Shown piece after piece: positions 31,528-40,079 of a stretch of DNA of 44,959 nucleotides. The stretch is from positions 1 to 44,959 of the forward strand of contig JAJDZM010000182.1 of assembly GCA_022824615.1 (NCBI GenBank), in the 5' to 3' direction. The notes under the pieces are model-generated. The model searched no databases. It saw only the letters and a program-made list of their open reading frames with translations, and was not told where the DNA came from. Within the stretch, counting starts at the first letter, position 1. Each line of letters opens with the position of its first letter. The position numbers and the translations under genes were made by a program. Source of the stretch: Candidatus Binatia bacterium (GTDB lineage: Bacteria; Desulfobacterota; Binatia; Bin18).

Positions 31528-32754
31528 ATGGCTACGCGACGCTATACCTGGCCCGATGGACACTGGGACTGGCCCATACATGTGACGCACAAGCACGGGG
31601 TGCGGTGCGGCGAGATGATCTTCTTTGGCGGCCAGGTCGATCTCGACTCCGCAGGTAACGTCCGCAATCCGGGTGACCTCACCGCGCAGACCCGGGCCGC
31701 GATGAAGTACATCAGCGTCATTCTGGCCGAACTCGACGCGGACATGGCCGATCTCGTCAAGCTCATCTGTTTCTACGTTCACGATCGCGACGAGGACCGG
31801 GATCGCCTGCTCGCGGAAGTCGCGGCGGCGCTCGGCGAGGGGTCGGGACCGGTGATCTCTCTCATTCCATTGCCGGCGCTCGCTTATGAGGACATGGTCG
31901 TCGAGATCGAGGGCGTGGCGATGCGCGGCGCCGACGGTGCACATCTGGCGCGAACGGCGTCCAACGCCGGGACACCGACGCCCCTGCCCGCACCGTTCAG
32001 TCACGCCTTGCGATGCGGCCGTATGGTGTTCATCGGCGGACAAACGGCGCTCAATGCCGATGGCGGTGTCGTCGAGGCTAGCGATCTCGTCGCGCAGAGC
32101 CGCTTGGTCGCGAAGCGCATCGGCGTGCTGCTCGGTGACCTCGGGGCTAGTTACAACGACGTCGTCAAGGTCAACCGGTACTACGTCGCCGGTGGCACGG
32201 CCAAAGAATGGGAGGGATCGGCGCTAGCGGTTGCGAGTTACTTTGCGGAGCCCGGGCCCGCGGCGACCGGCATTCCCATCCCGGCGCTCTTTCGCGACGG
32301 CTTGATGATCTCCGTCGAAGTGACGGCCATGCTGGGTGAGGATGACGGCCCTCGGCCGCGTCAGCACGCGTGGCCGGCAGGGCATTGGGACTGGCCAGTG
32401 CACCTGCCCTATAAGCACGGCGTCAAGCACGGGAACATGGTCTACGTTGGCGGTCAGGTGTCGATCGATTCTCACGGCACGGTCATCGATCCTGGCGACC
32501 TTGTCACGCAGACGCGTACCAGCATGGCGAACATCGCCAAGGTGCTCGGCGAGTTCGGTCTCGGGCTGGACGACGTCGTCAAGGTGACGGCGTTCTACGC
32601 GGGCAATGCGTCGGCCGAAGTCCTGCACGACAACTTGAGCATCCGCTCGTCCAGTTTCACCGAACCCGGGCCCGCCACGACGGGCATCCCGCTGCCGTGC
32701 CTGGCCTACGAAAAGATGGAGATCGAGATCGAAGTGGTAGCCATGACGGATTGA
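31528..32754 (+). CDS. Three-domain tandem RidA (YjgF/YER057c/UK114) fusion protein
   Basis: A 408-aa protein made of three RidA domains at about 1-131, 141-271 and 281-408. Repeats 1 and 3 are most alike, opening WPDGHWDWPIHVTHKHG and WPAGHWDWPVHLPYKHG, and both continue GGQV-D--G-V--PGDL-(A/V)QTR--M. Repeat 2 is shorter at its start. RidA proteins form trimers with active sites between subunits, so one chain could make a whole trimer. The Arg that binds imine or enamine carboxylates in active RidA lies just before the VEIE strand. Here the three positions read PALAYED, PALFRDG and PCLAYEK, without it, so classic deaminase activity is doubtful. Co-transcribed with the OYE enzyme. Confidence 0.88.
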   Translation: MATRRYTWPDGHWDWPIHVTHKHGVRCGEMIFFGGQVDLDSAGNVRNPGDLTAQTRAAMKYISVILAELDADMADLVKLICFYVHDRDEDRDRLLAEVAAALGEGSGPVISLIPLPALAYEDMVVEIEGVAMRGADGAHLARTASNAGTPTPLPAPFSHALRCGRMVFIGGQTALNADGGVVEASDLVAQSRLVAKRIGVLLGDLGASYNDVVKVNRYYVAGGTAKEWEGSALAVASYFAEPGPAATGIPIPALFRDGLMISVEVTAMLGEDDGPRPRQHAWPAGHWDWPVHLPYKHGVKHGNMVYVGGQVSIDSHGTVIDPGDLVTQTRTSMANIAKVLGEFGLGLDDVVKVTAFYAGNASAEVLHDNLSIRSSSFTEPGPATTGIPLPCLAYEKMEIEIEVVAMTD

Positions 32755-32850
32755 GGGGCATCTTCTCCGACGTCGCGCGTAACCAGCGTATCAATCTGGG
32801 CTGTCCGTTTGATTTTGTCGAGGATCTCGGCGAGGTGGTGGGCGGCAGCC
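32755..32850 (-). pseudogene. DUF169 C-terminal relic
   Basis: Read on the minus strand this stretch gives HHLAEILDKIKRTAQIDT then LVTRDVGEDA, matching RRLPEVLDKVERTSQIDT then MVARYAGEDA at the end of the intact DUF169 protein. About 65 of 90 bases match by hand. Nothing of the first 200 residues remains: the next gene upstream on that strand (the SDR) ends directly at 32853. It is a truncated former paralogue. Confidence 0.75.
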
Positions 32851-32852
32851 GA

Positions 32853-33635
32853 CTATTTCCCGCCTCTGGTCTGGTAATAGCCGAAGGCACTCCAGCCGCC
32901 GTCAATCACCATGACTTCGCCAGTCATAAAACCGGCGTCCTCGCTAGCGACAAAGCGCACGGCTTTGGCGATATCCGCATTCGAGCCCAGCCGCCGCTGG
33001 GGTGTGCGCTTGATTAAATCGACCGCGGTCAGCTTGCCGTCGGCCTCAAGACCGTCGATCATGTCCGACTCGATATAGCCCGGCGCGATACAGTTGACGC
33101 GGATACCATACCTGGCCCACTCGATCGCCATGACGCGGGTCATGTGATCCACCGCGGCTTTCGAGGTGCAGTACCCGAGCGTGGCCGGGAAGGCGTTACG
33201 GCCCAAAATCGAACCGATATTGATAATGCAGCCGCCGCCGTGCTGCGTCATTTGACGCGCCGCGGCCTGGGAACACAGGAAAATGGACTTCACGTTGATG
33301 TCCATATGCTGGTCCCAGTTCTCTTCGGTCATCTCCAGCGTCAACTGCGGACGGGTGATACCGGCATTATTGACCAGAATATCGACCGGTCCGAGTTGCT
33401 CCTCCACCTCGGCAAACAGGCGCGTGACCTCGTCCGCCCGCTCGACACGGCAGCCGAAGGCGCTCGCCTCTCCCCCCCGACTTGTGATCTCGGCAACCGT
33501 CTCTGCGGTATTTTCGGCCCGGGTCGCCACGCAGGCCAGCCGCGCGCCGGCCTCTGCCAGCTCAATCGCAATCGGTTTGCCAAGACCGCGGCTGGCACCG
33601 GTCACGACGGTGACTTTTTCAGAAAAAATACCCAT
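32853..33635 (-). CDS. SDR family oxidoreductase (FabG-like)
   Basis: Classical SDR of 260 aa with all motifs: TGASRGLG at 13-20, NNAG, a Ser in GSILGRN and the YCTSK catalytic helix (YxxxK), with a C-terminal FMTGEVMVIDGGW typical of FabG/3-oxoacyl reductase and glucose-dehydrogenase-like members. The residue pattern after the second strand (ATRAENT) suggests NADP. It is separated from LLM5 upstream on the same strand by only 3 bases, so the two are co-transcribed and translationally linked. Presumably it reduces or oxidises an alcohol/ketone produced by the LLM enzyme; the substrate is unknown. Confidence 0.92.
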   Translation of the reverse strand: MGIFSEKVTVVTGASRGLGKPIAIELAEAGARLACVATRAENTAETVAEITSRGGEASAFGCRVERADEVTRLFAEVEEQLGPVDILVNNAGITRPQLTLEMTEENWDQHMDINVKSIFLCSQAAARQMTQHGGGCIINIGSILGRNAFPATLGYCTSKAAVDHMTRVMAIEWARYGIRVNCIAPGYIESDMIDGLEADGKLTAVDLIKRTPQRRLGSNADIAKAVRFVASEDAGFMTGEVMVIDGGWSAFGYYQTRGGK

Positions 33636-33638
33636 GCC

Positions 33639-34805
33639 CTATTTCTCTCGTGGATGTGCGGCGTTGTACTCGCGAATGGCTTTCAAAATCGCCCCGCCCG
33701 CCTTGTCCATCAGCTCCTTCTTGTTGGCTGACACCCGCTCTGCCGAGGTCTCCAGCCGCCGCAACAATCCCTGGGTGTGGGGCATTACGTGTCGCGCCAG
33801 GAGTTCATAGCTCTTGCGGGCCAGGTCCGGCGGCGTCCAGTCGTGGACAAAGCACAACGGCGTGCCAAAACCGCCCGAGAGTTCCTGGAGGTGGGCGATT
33901 TTTTCCAGCGCGTCTTCGGGCGTTCCAAAAATACCCCCGCCATGTTCATCCAGGCTTCGGGCCGCCCGGTAACCATCCTCAAACGGCTTGCGTTTTGGCG
34001 TGCCGAGGATGCCGACAATATATTCGTTCTGCCAGCGCTGAAGCCCGTCGGCCACCTCGCGGTAGGCCTGTTCCTTTGAGGAGGACAAATGAAAGGGCAT
34101 CACAATACGCCAGTCCGCCCGGTCGAGCCGTTGGTCGTGTTCCCGGGCTGAAGTCTGGCCCCAGCCCCACTGCGTTGGCAGCGCGGTCAGCCCTTCTTCC
34201 AGATACGACGCAATCGAAAGCACGCCGACGCCATATTTGCCCGCCGCTTTCATACCGGCCGGGGAGATCGACGAAGCAACGGCCACGGGAATCTCATCCT
34301 GGAGTGGCCGGAGTTGTAAGGCCGCTTTGTGCAGCCTGAACCAATCGCTCTCGACCGTAATCGGCTCATCCTCGTTCAGCAGACGCAGGACCACACCTAG
34401 CCCTTCATCCATACGGGCGCGTTGCGTGCTGGGGTCGATGCCCAGCATGACCGCGTCAGAGGGTAGGGCGCCTGGGCCCACGCCGAGTATGGCCCGGCCA
34501 CGACTCAGATGGTCGAGGTGAACGATACGCTGGGCGATATTAAAAGGATGGTGATACGGCACGGAAATCACGCCGGTCCCCAGCCGGATGCGCTGGGTCC
34601 GCTCCGCGGCAGCAACCAGGAACATTTCCGGTGAGCCGATGGTTTCCCAGCCGGCCGAGTGATGCTCACCGACCCAGAACTCATCGAACTGGAGCTCGTC
34701 CAGAAACGCGGCCAGTTCGAGGTCGCGCTGAAACTGGAGTGTCGGATGTTCCCCAAGTGGATGATGGGGGGCAAGAAAAGCACCGAAGCGAAGGCGTTGA
34801 CGCAT
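33639..34805 (-). CDS. LLM-class flavin monooxygenase (limonene monooxygenase-like)
   Basis: Luciferase-like monooxygenase of 388 aa. It opens LRFGAFLAPHHPLGEHPTL, then FDEFWVGEHHSAGWETIGSPE, cut here to WVGEHHSAGW, a segment shared by alkanal/limonene-type monooxygenases. GVISVPYHHPFNIAQRIVHLDHLSRGR and AILGVGPGALPSDAVMLGI follow. The start at 34805 (MRQRLRFG) replaces an unsupported extension from 34931 that would overlap the divergent MetE-like promoter. A C-terminal extension of about 45 residues is present beyond the usual LLM core. Operon with the downstream SDR. Confidence 0.9.
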   Translation of the reverse strand: MRQRLRFGAFLAPHHPLGEHPTLQFQRDLELAAFLDELQFDEFWVGEHHSAGWETIGSPEMFLVAAAERTQRIRLGTGVISVPYHHPFNIAQRIVHLDHLSRGRAILGVGPGALPSDAVMLGIDPSTQRARMDEGLGVVLRLLNEDEPITVESDWFRLHKAALQLRPLQDEIPVAVASSISPAGMKAAGKYGVGVLSIASYLEEGLTALPTQWGWGQTSAREHDQRLDRADWRIVMPFHLSSSKEQAYREVADGLQRWQNEYIVGILGTPKRKPFEDGYRAARSLDEHGGGIFGTPEDALEKIAHLQELSGGFGTPLCFVHDWTPPDLARKSYELLARHVMPHTQGLLRRLETSAERVSANKKELMDKAGGAILKAIREYNAAHPREK

Positions 34806-34918
34806 AATGGCTCCATTCCTCACAGTGTTTCGCTGAACTGTACCAAAACCGTTCCAGGGGAACCAGGGACACGTCCCGCGCTTGGCGCTACATCGAAAAA
34901 GGAGATATAGAATCCACC

Positions 34919-35989
34919 ATGCTGAAAACAATGATTACCGGCAGTCTGCCGCGCCCGACGTGGCTCGCCCCGCAGAACCAGATTTCGTCTGTCTCCCTGC
35001 GGCTTGCGGTCGACACTTTGCCCGAGGGGCAGGACGACGCAGTACGCTTGGCCGTGTTCGATCAGCACGAAGCCGGAATGGATATTGTCACGGATGGGGA
35101 GCAGCGCCGCCGGCATTACATCTGGGGATTGACCGAGGAGCTGAGCGGGATTGATTTCAACCGTATGGTGAAAAAGGAAACGCGCGGCGGTCGGTATAAG
35201 ACGCGGATAGACGTCGCCCGTGTCACCGGCCCAATCTGCCGACCACGCTCTATTTTTCTTGACGCGCTACGCTTCCTCAAACAGCACACGACTCAGCCGG
35301 TGAAAATCACCCTGCCGGGTCCGATGACCACCGCGGATACCCTGGCGGATGAGTATTATGGAGAGCCACGGCGACTCGCCGCCGACCTGGCTGGCGTCCT
35401 CAATGACGAGGCGCACGAGCTGGCCGAAAACGGCTGTGACATCATTCAGTTTGATGAGCCGTGCTTTAATATCTATCTCGATGCGGTTGAGGAGTGGGGC
35501 ATCTCCACGCTTGAAGCCGCAGCCGAGGGAGTCCGAGCAAAAACCGCGGTCCATATCTGCTACGGCTATGGCGTTCCGCAGGTCCTGGCCTGGAAGACAA
35601 CGAATACGGATTGGCACCATTATCACCGCACTCTGCCCCTTCTTCGCACCAGTACGATCGATATGATCTCGATCGAATGTGCGGCCTCTGGTGTCGATCC
35701 GTCCGTGCTCGAACTGGCCCGAGGCAAAGACCTCATGGTTGGCGTTATTGATGTGGGGACAGAGGACGTTGAGACACCCGCAACCGTTGCCGAACGCATT
35801 CGGGCCGCGCTTCCCTATGTCGCGCCGGACAAACTCTACCCGTGTACGGACTGTGGTATGATCCCCCGCTCTCGGACCGCCGCGCGCGGAAAAATGAAAG
35901 CCTTGGCGGACGGCGCCCGGCTCGTCCGCACGGAACTGGTAAGCAAAACGATGGCCGGCATCCCGCGAGTGGGTCGGCCAAAGAAATAG
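34919..35989 (+). CDS. Core MetE-like methyltransferase (cobalamin-independent methionine synthase family)
   Basis: Protein of 356 aa, half the length of MetE and matching only its catalytic C-terminal barrel (core-MetE). It opens TMITGSLPRPTWL. QHEAGMDIVTDGEQRR and ITLPGPMTT are family blocks, IQFDEPCFN provides the Glu region, and zinc ligands are in VHICYGYG (His-x-Cys) with the late Cys in YPCTDCGMIPRS (C309/C312). Members transfer a methyl group to a thiol, or act in methyl transfer from unusual donors. Without the N-terminal domain, methyltetrahydrofolate-glutamate use is uncertain. Start follows AAAAAGGAGATATAG. An alpha/beta hydrolase follows 18 bases later. Confidence 0.85.
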   Translation: MLKTMITGSLPRPTWLAPQNQISSVSLRLAVDTLPEGQDDAVRLAVFDQHEAGMDIVTDGEQRRRHYIWGLTEELSGIDFNRMVKKETRGGRYKTRIDVARVTGPICRPRSIFLDALRFLKQHTTQPVKITLPGPMTTADTLADEYYGEPRRLAADLAGVLNDEAHELAENGCDIIQFDEPCFNIYLDAVEEWGISTLEAAAEGVRAKTAVHICYGYGVPQVLAWKTTNTDWHHYHRTLPLLRTSTIDMISIECAASGVDPSVLELARGKDLMVGVIDVGTEDVETPATVAERIRAALPYVAPDKLYPCTDCGMIPRSRTAARGKMKALADGARLVRTELVSKTMAGIPRVGRPKK

Positions 35990-36007
35990 TGCTCGGAAGG
36001 ATTGCGC

Positions 36008-36886
36008 ATGACACGCATACCAATAAATGGCGTCACCCTTCACGTTGAAGAGACCGGCTCCGGCGAGCCGATTATCTTTGTCCACGAGTTTGGTGGCGAT
36101 GCACGAAGCTGGCAGCCACAGGTCGAGCATTTCTCTCCTCACTATCGGTGCGTCGTCTATAACGCCCGGGGCTATCCACCCTCGGATGTTCCTGAAGACG
36201 AGACGCTCTACGGCCAGCGCCTCTCCACCGTTGATCTGAAGGGCGTGCTTGACGCGCTCGACATCGAGCAGGCCTTTGTTGTCGGCCTGAGTATGGGGGC
36301 CTATACGGGCCTGATGCTCACCATGCAGCACCCCGAACGAGTCCGTGCTCTCGTATTTGCCAGTGGTGGTTCGGGCGCGTATCCAGCAACGCGCAAGCAG
36401 TTCTTGGCCGATACCAACGCGGTGGCAGAGAAAATATTGCAGGTGAACTCAGTCGATGCGGCAGGAATTGCCTCCGGCCCCAGCCGAGTACAGCTCCAGA
36501 ACAAAAACCACACCGTCTGGGAGCAGTTTGCCGCTCACCTGTCTGAACACTCTGCCCTGGGCTCAGCCTATACCCTGCGCCACGTCCAGGCCGAACGGCC
36601 CTCGCTGTACGATCTCACCGCTGACCTCCGTGCCGTGACGACGCCGACACTCTTGGTTGTCGGCGATGAAGACGAATCCTGTCTGGATGTCAATCTGTAT
36701 CTCAAACGCACCATGCCCTACGCAGGGCTCAGCATCTTGCCGAAAAGCGGACATCTGTTGAACTTGGAAGAGCCCGAACGCTTTAATGCTTTGATCGACG
36801 AATTCTTTCAGACGGTACAAGCCGGACAGTGGAGCCGCCGAGACCCGCGCTCGGAAACGGTGAGCGCGTTTGGACAAAAGACGTAG
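36008..36886 (+). CDS. Alpha/beta-fold hydrolase
   Basis: Hydrolase of 292 aa. The oxyanion segment is FVHEFGGDARSW (HxFG, not HG). The nucleophile elbow is GLSMGAY with S95, the acid is likely D in VVGDEDESCLD near 221, and the base H is in SGHLLNLEEP near 249. This serine-type triad suggests esterase, lactonase or C-C hydrolase activity, not dehalogenation. ATG 36008 has GGAAGGA at 6-7 bases; the TTG at 36002 is too close to that site. Probably co-transcribed with the MetE-like gene. Confidence 0.9.
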   Translation: MTRIPINGVTLHVEETGSGEPIIFVHEFGGDARSWQPQVEHFSPHYRCVVYNARGYPPSDVPEDETLYGQRLSTVDLKGVLDALDIEQAFVVGLSMGAYTGLMLTMQHPERVRALVFASGGSGAYPATRKQFLADTNAVAEKILQVNSVDAAGIASGPSRVQLQNKNHTVWEQFAAHLSEHSALGSAYTLRHVQAERPSLYDLTADLRAVTTPTLLVVGDEDESCLDVNLYLKRTMPYAGLSILPKSGHLLNLEEPERFNALIDEFFQTVQAGQWSRRDPRSETVSAFGQKT

Positions 36887-36934
36887 GACGGTTACCAGCG
36901 GATTACGGTCTTTTCCAGCCCCTTTCTTCTGGCC

Positions 36935-37696
36935 CTACTGGGCAACCCAACCGCCATCAACAACCATTGGATGGCCGGTCACGAACGACGCCTCGTCTGA
37001 GCAGAGCCAGACCACGGCTTCGGCAATCTCCTCGGGTTTTCCCAAGCGACCAATCGGCTCTCTGGCGGTCATGCCGTCTTCTATGCGTGGGTCTAGCTCC
37101 ATGCCACGTTCGAACATCGGTGTGCGGATGACCCCTGGACAGACGGCGTTCACGCGAATGCCGGATTTGGCATATTCCAACGCCGCGGTTTTGGTCAGTC
37201 CGACCACACCGTGCTTGGCGGCCACATACGCGGGTCCACTCCGAAAACCAACCAGACCGGCAACGGAGGCGGTATTGACAATCGCGCCGCTGCCTTGCGC
37301 CAGCATATGCCGGAGCTCATACTTCATGCACAGCCACACCCCGGTCAGGTTAATCGCAATCACCCGGTCCCAGTGTTTCGGTGTATAATCGCCGGTCCGA
37401 GCAGCAGCCCCCGCAATCCCGGCGTTGTTGAATGCGCAGTCAAGCCGCCCATACGTCTCAACCGCTCGTGTAACTAATGCCTCGACTTCCGCAGCTTGGG
37501 CAACGTCGGTTTGCACGAACACCGCGTCGCCCCCGGCGGATTTGATGAGATTGACCGTCTCCTCTCCACCTTCAACAACTACATCGGAAACAACGACCGT
37601 CGCGCCTTCGCGGGCGAACGCTAATGACGTAGACCGACCAATGCCCGACCCTCCACCCGTCACCAATGCAATTTTTCCGTCTACTTGCCCTGCCAT
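36935..37696 (-). CDS. SDR family oxidoreductase (glucose 1-dehydrogenase/FabG-like)
   Basis: Classical SDR of 253 aa. TGGGSGIG is at 14-21, SDVVVEGGE gives an Asp after strand 2, indicating NAD preference, and [18 protein letters not shown] and the catalytic YVAAK helix are present, as is the C-terminal [16 protein letters not shown]. It is convergent with the alpha/beta hydrolase (gap 48 bases). The enzyme would oxidise a secondary alcohol or reduce a keto group. A CC-rich GGAGG site precedes ATG 37696. Confidence 0.92.
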   Translation of the reverse strand: MAGQVDGKIALVTGGGSGIGRSTSLAFAREGATVVVSDVVVEGGEETVNLIKSAGGDAVFVQTDVAQAAEVEALVTRAVETYGRLDCAFNNAGIAGAAARTGDYTPKHWDRVIAINLTGVWLCMKYELRHMLAQGSGAIVNTASVAGLVGFRSGPAYVAAKHGVVGLTKTAALEYAKSGIRVNAVCPGVIRTPMFERGMELDPRIEDGMTAREPIGRLGKPEEIAEAVVWLCSDEASFVTGHPMVVDGGWVAQ

Positions 37697-37922
37697 GATG
37701 CTGTATTCCTCCTTGCGCTATGCCAGAGCGTCTCTTCTAGCGTGTTGGAGGCTCTCAATAAAGGGAAGGCATAGCTCGCAGGGGTCGCGCCCCTACAGAG
37801 AGAGACCGTTTGCGGATGAGCACGCCTGCCGCGAGAAGCGGGGTTTTTCCTCGCGGCCTAGCGACGTTCCAAAAAAAAGATGTTATATTGCCCAGCCTAT
37901 CGCATAAGGAAGGCAAAGCATT
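37697..37922. other. Intergenic region with short hairpins
   Basis: This stretch upstream of trpB2 holds AGGGG-TCGCG-CCCCT at 37780-37794 (a dispersed-repeat-like hairpin) and CCGCGAG-N14-CTCGCGG at 37829-37856 with a T-run in the loop. A TTATATT box after an A-run near 37870-37895 may be promoter-like. No coding frame is supported here. Confidence 0.4.
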
Positions 37923-38021
37923 ATGCAACATCGCGGATTTCGGAGCAGCATCACGACCCCAGGACGGCGTATGGCCGGTGCGCGACGTGACTCAGGCGTA
38001 GCGACCCGGCTCAAGGATTGA
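37923..38021 (+). CDS. Arg-rich 32-aa upstream ORF (possible leader peptide)
   Basis: ATG 37923 is preceded by AAGGAAGG at 8 bases, as good a site as any gene here. The frame encodes 32 residues rich in Arg and Ser ([20 protein letters not shown]) and stops 4 bases before the trpB2 ATG. There are no Trp codons, so it is not a classical trp attenuator leader. It may couple translation to trpB2 or be accidental. Confidence 0.3.
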   Translation: MQHRGFRSSITTPGRRMAGARRDSGVATRLKD

Positions 38022-38025
38022 GTGC

Positions 38026-39399
38026 ATGAGCGACCAGATCAAATATCTGCTGGAAGAACGCCAGATGCCCACGGCGTGGTATAACATCAACGCCGATATG
38101 CCCGTGCCCCTGATGCCGCCGCTCCACCCGGACACCAAACAGCCGGTCACGCCCGAGTACCTCGCTTCCTTTACGCCAACAGCGCTCCTCGCTCAGGATG
38201 TCAGCCAAGAGCAGTATATTGAGATCCCGGAGCCGGTCCGTGATATTTATAAACTCTGGCGGCCGACTCCTTTTTTTCGGGCCCGCCGCCTGGAGCAGGC
38301 GCTCCAGACCCCAGCCCATATCTACTACAAATACGAAGGCGTCAGTCCGGTTGGTTCGCATAAGCCGAACACGGCCGTGGCCCAGGCCTTTTACGCCAAG
38401 CAAGAAGGGATCGAGACGCTGACGACGGAAACGGGCGCGGGCCAGTGGGGTACCGCGTTGGCCATGGCCTGCAATATGTTCGGGCTGGGCTGCGAGGTGT
38501 ATATGGTCCGTATCTCCTACCAGCAAAAGCCCTACCGCCGCCACGTGATTACGACCTATGGCGCTGAGGTGTTTGCCAGTCCGTCCGACCGCACCGAAGT
38601 GGGCCGGCGGTTTTTGGCTGACAATCCGGACCATCCCGGCTCATTGGGGCTGGCGGTCTCCGAAGGGATCGAAGCAGCCCAAACGTCCGGGGGGACAAAA
38701 AAGTATAGTCTCGGCTCTTTTCTCCCGCATGTGTTGCTGCATCAAACCATTATTGGTGAGGAGACCCTGCTGCAGATGGAGATGGCCGGCGAATACCCTG
38801 ACATTGTGATCGGCTGTGCTGGTGGGGGCTCGAATTTTGCCGGTTTTGCCTTTCCCTTTGTTCGAGAGAAACTCAAGCACGGCAAGCACACGCGTATCAT
38901 CGCGGTTGAGCCGGCCGCCTGCCCGACCTTAACCAAAGGCTCCTTCACCTGGGATTGGGCCGACGCCGGCTGCGTGGCACCGATTTGTCAGATGTATACG
39001 CTGGGTCATTCGTTTATGCCGGCCACTATCCATGCCGGCGGGCTGCGCTATCACGGTATGGCTCCGCACGTGAGTGCGCTTTTACACGGTGGCCATATCG
39101 AAGCCACCGCGTTTGATCAGCTTGCGACCTTTGAGGCCGGCGTGGCGTTCGCCAGAGCCGAAGGTATCGTGCCAGCGCCCGAGTCCAACCACGCGGTCTG
39201 CGTCGCAATGAACGAGGCCGTGCAATGCCGGGAAAGCGGCGAAAAGAAAGTCATTGCGTTTAATCTGAGCGGCCACGGTCATTTTGACATGAGCGCCTAT
39301 GCCGACTACCACGCCGGAAAACTGGAACGTTACGAGTATCCGGCTGAGGCGATTGAACGAGCCATGCAAACCGTGCCTGAGGTGACTTTTCCGGGGTGA
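38026..39399 (+). CDS. trpB: Tryptophan synthase beta-chain-like protein (TrpB2)
   Basis: PLP enzyme of 457 aa of the TrpB2 branch, longer than TrpB1. The Schiff-base lysine is K113 in [14 protein letters not shown], the phosphate loop is [10 protein letters not shown] near 265, and [13 protein letters not shown] holds the catalytic-loop Glu. The N-terminal extension of about 75 residues and the [14 protein letters not shown] entry are typical of TrpB2. It condenses indole with serine. No trpA or other trp gene is nearby, as usual for TrpB2, which may salvage indole or act on another nucleophile. It directly follows the Arg-rich upstream frame. Confidence 0.92.
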   Translation: MSDQIKYLLEERQMPTAWYNINADMPVPLMPPLHPDTKQPVTPEYLASFTPTALLAQDVSQEQYIEIPEPVRDIYKLWRPTPFFRARRLEQALQTPAHIYYKYEGVSPVGSHKPNTAVAQAFYAKQEGIETLTTETGAGQWGTALAMACNMFGLGCEVYMVRISYQQKPYRRHVITTYGAEVFASPSDRTEVGRRFLADNPDHPGSLGLAVSEGIEAAQTSGGTKKYSLGSFLPHVLLHQTIIGEETLLQMEMAGEYPDIVIGCAGGGSNFAGFAFPFVREKLKHGKHTRIIAVEPAACPTLTKGSFTWDWADAGCVAPICQMYTLGHSFMPATIHAGGLRYHGMAPHVSALLHGGHIEATAFDQLATFEAGVAFARAEGIVPAPESNHAVCVAMNEAVQCRESGEKKVIAFNLSGHGHFDMSAYADYHAGKLERYEYPAEAIERAMQTVPEVTFPG

Positions 39400-39536
39400 C
39401 GCGCATTAACTCGGCGGTCTTATTGCGCCGCATTCTGAACGCCGAGTTGCTCATCCTGTCCAACGACAGCCACCTGTTCAATATCAAGCAGCCACAGACC
39501 ATCGTGTTGAGTGTGACCGGCTTTATCGACGGTTAG
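39396..39536 (+). pseudogene. C-terminal relic of an alpha/beta hydrolase
   Basis: In the frame overlapping the trpB2 stop, this stretch reads LLRRILNAELLILSNDSHLF then NIKQPQTIVLSVTGFIDG and stops. The arrangement (I/V)xNAEL-x-x-x-x-(x)SHLF-x-x-x-x-P-x-x-(x)-(x)-(x)-V-x-x-F(I/L) is the last strand, catalytic His and final helix of alpha/beta hydrolases. The rest of the protein is absent. It is too short and lacks its own start, so it is a truncated gene end. Confidence 0.55.
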
Positions 39537-39597
39537 CGCGAGTGGCTGGACTAGGGGGACAGGGCTGTCACGACATTTATCAGAATGGAGGTGTTAC

Positions 39598-39882
39598 ATG
39601 TATGACACGTTATCTCCTGTACAGAAGGAGAAATTTCTTGCCATATCGGGAGAAGTGTATAAGGGAGATACGGAGGGAAACTTTTTAACAAACGATAAGG
39701 ATTGGAAGTATTCTCCTTGGCGTTTCACTTTCGTACTGGAAAAGGAAACTGGTCACTTTGTATGCGAATTATCTCACAGGATGACAAACAATCGTATTTA
39801 CGGGTGGGATCAAGAGGGCAATGAATTGCCTGATAAGGTTTTGCATAAATTTTTTAAGCCCGAACTGGTTTTCAAAAGCTAG
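39598..39882 (+). CDS. Hypothetical protein, AT-rich
   Basis: Small protein of 94 aa, not recognised. It is rich in aromatic and charged residues (WKYSPWRFTFVLEKETGHF, HRMTNNRIYGWDQEGNE) and has no signal peptide or membrane helix. The gene is clearly more AT-rich than its surroundings, and a GGAGG precedes ATG 39598, so it looks like recently acquired DNA. Its size, acidic/aromatic content and location beside an ADP-ribosylglycohydrolase would fit an immunity-type or accessory protein, but this is speculation. Confidence 0.65.
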   Translation: MYDTLSPVQKEKFLAISGEVYKGDTEGNFLTNDKDWKYSPWRFTFVLEKETGHFVCELSHRMTNNRIYGWDQEGNELPDKVLHKFFKPELVFKS

Positions 39883-40079
39883 AAGATTACAGGAGTTATG
39901 AGAGTGAATGCCTCGTTATAGAATTCCCTTATTTTTCCGAGGATAGCAAACTTTTCCAGGGTAATTCTGAATATCCCTTTAGGGGGAAAGAGGAAATGAA
40001 TCATCAGTATATCGTAGCCTCTATTACAATCATCGACGAATTGCTTCAGCAGAGGATTTCCAGATAAGAGGTATCAGCC

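Noticed and set aside
35267-36331. Long minus-strand frame (354 aa) across the MetE-like and hydrolase genes
   Set aside because: It is antisense to two well-supported genes, has no family resemblance, and is typical of GC-rich antisense openness.
39996-40067. 23-aa frame after an AAAGAGGAA site
   Set aside because: An open stretch extends upstream without a start, but there is no family resemblance and it is very short; could be a fragment, not reported as a gene.
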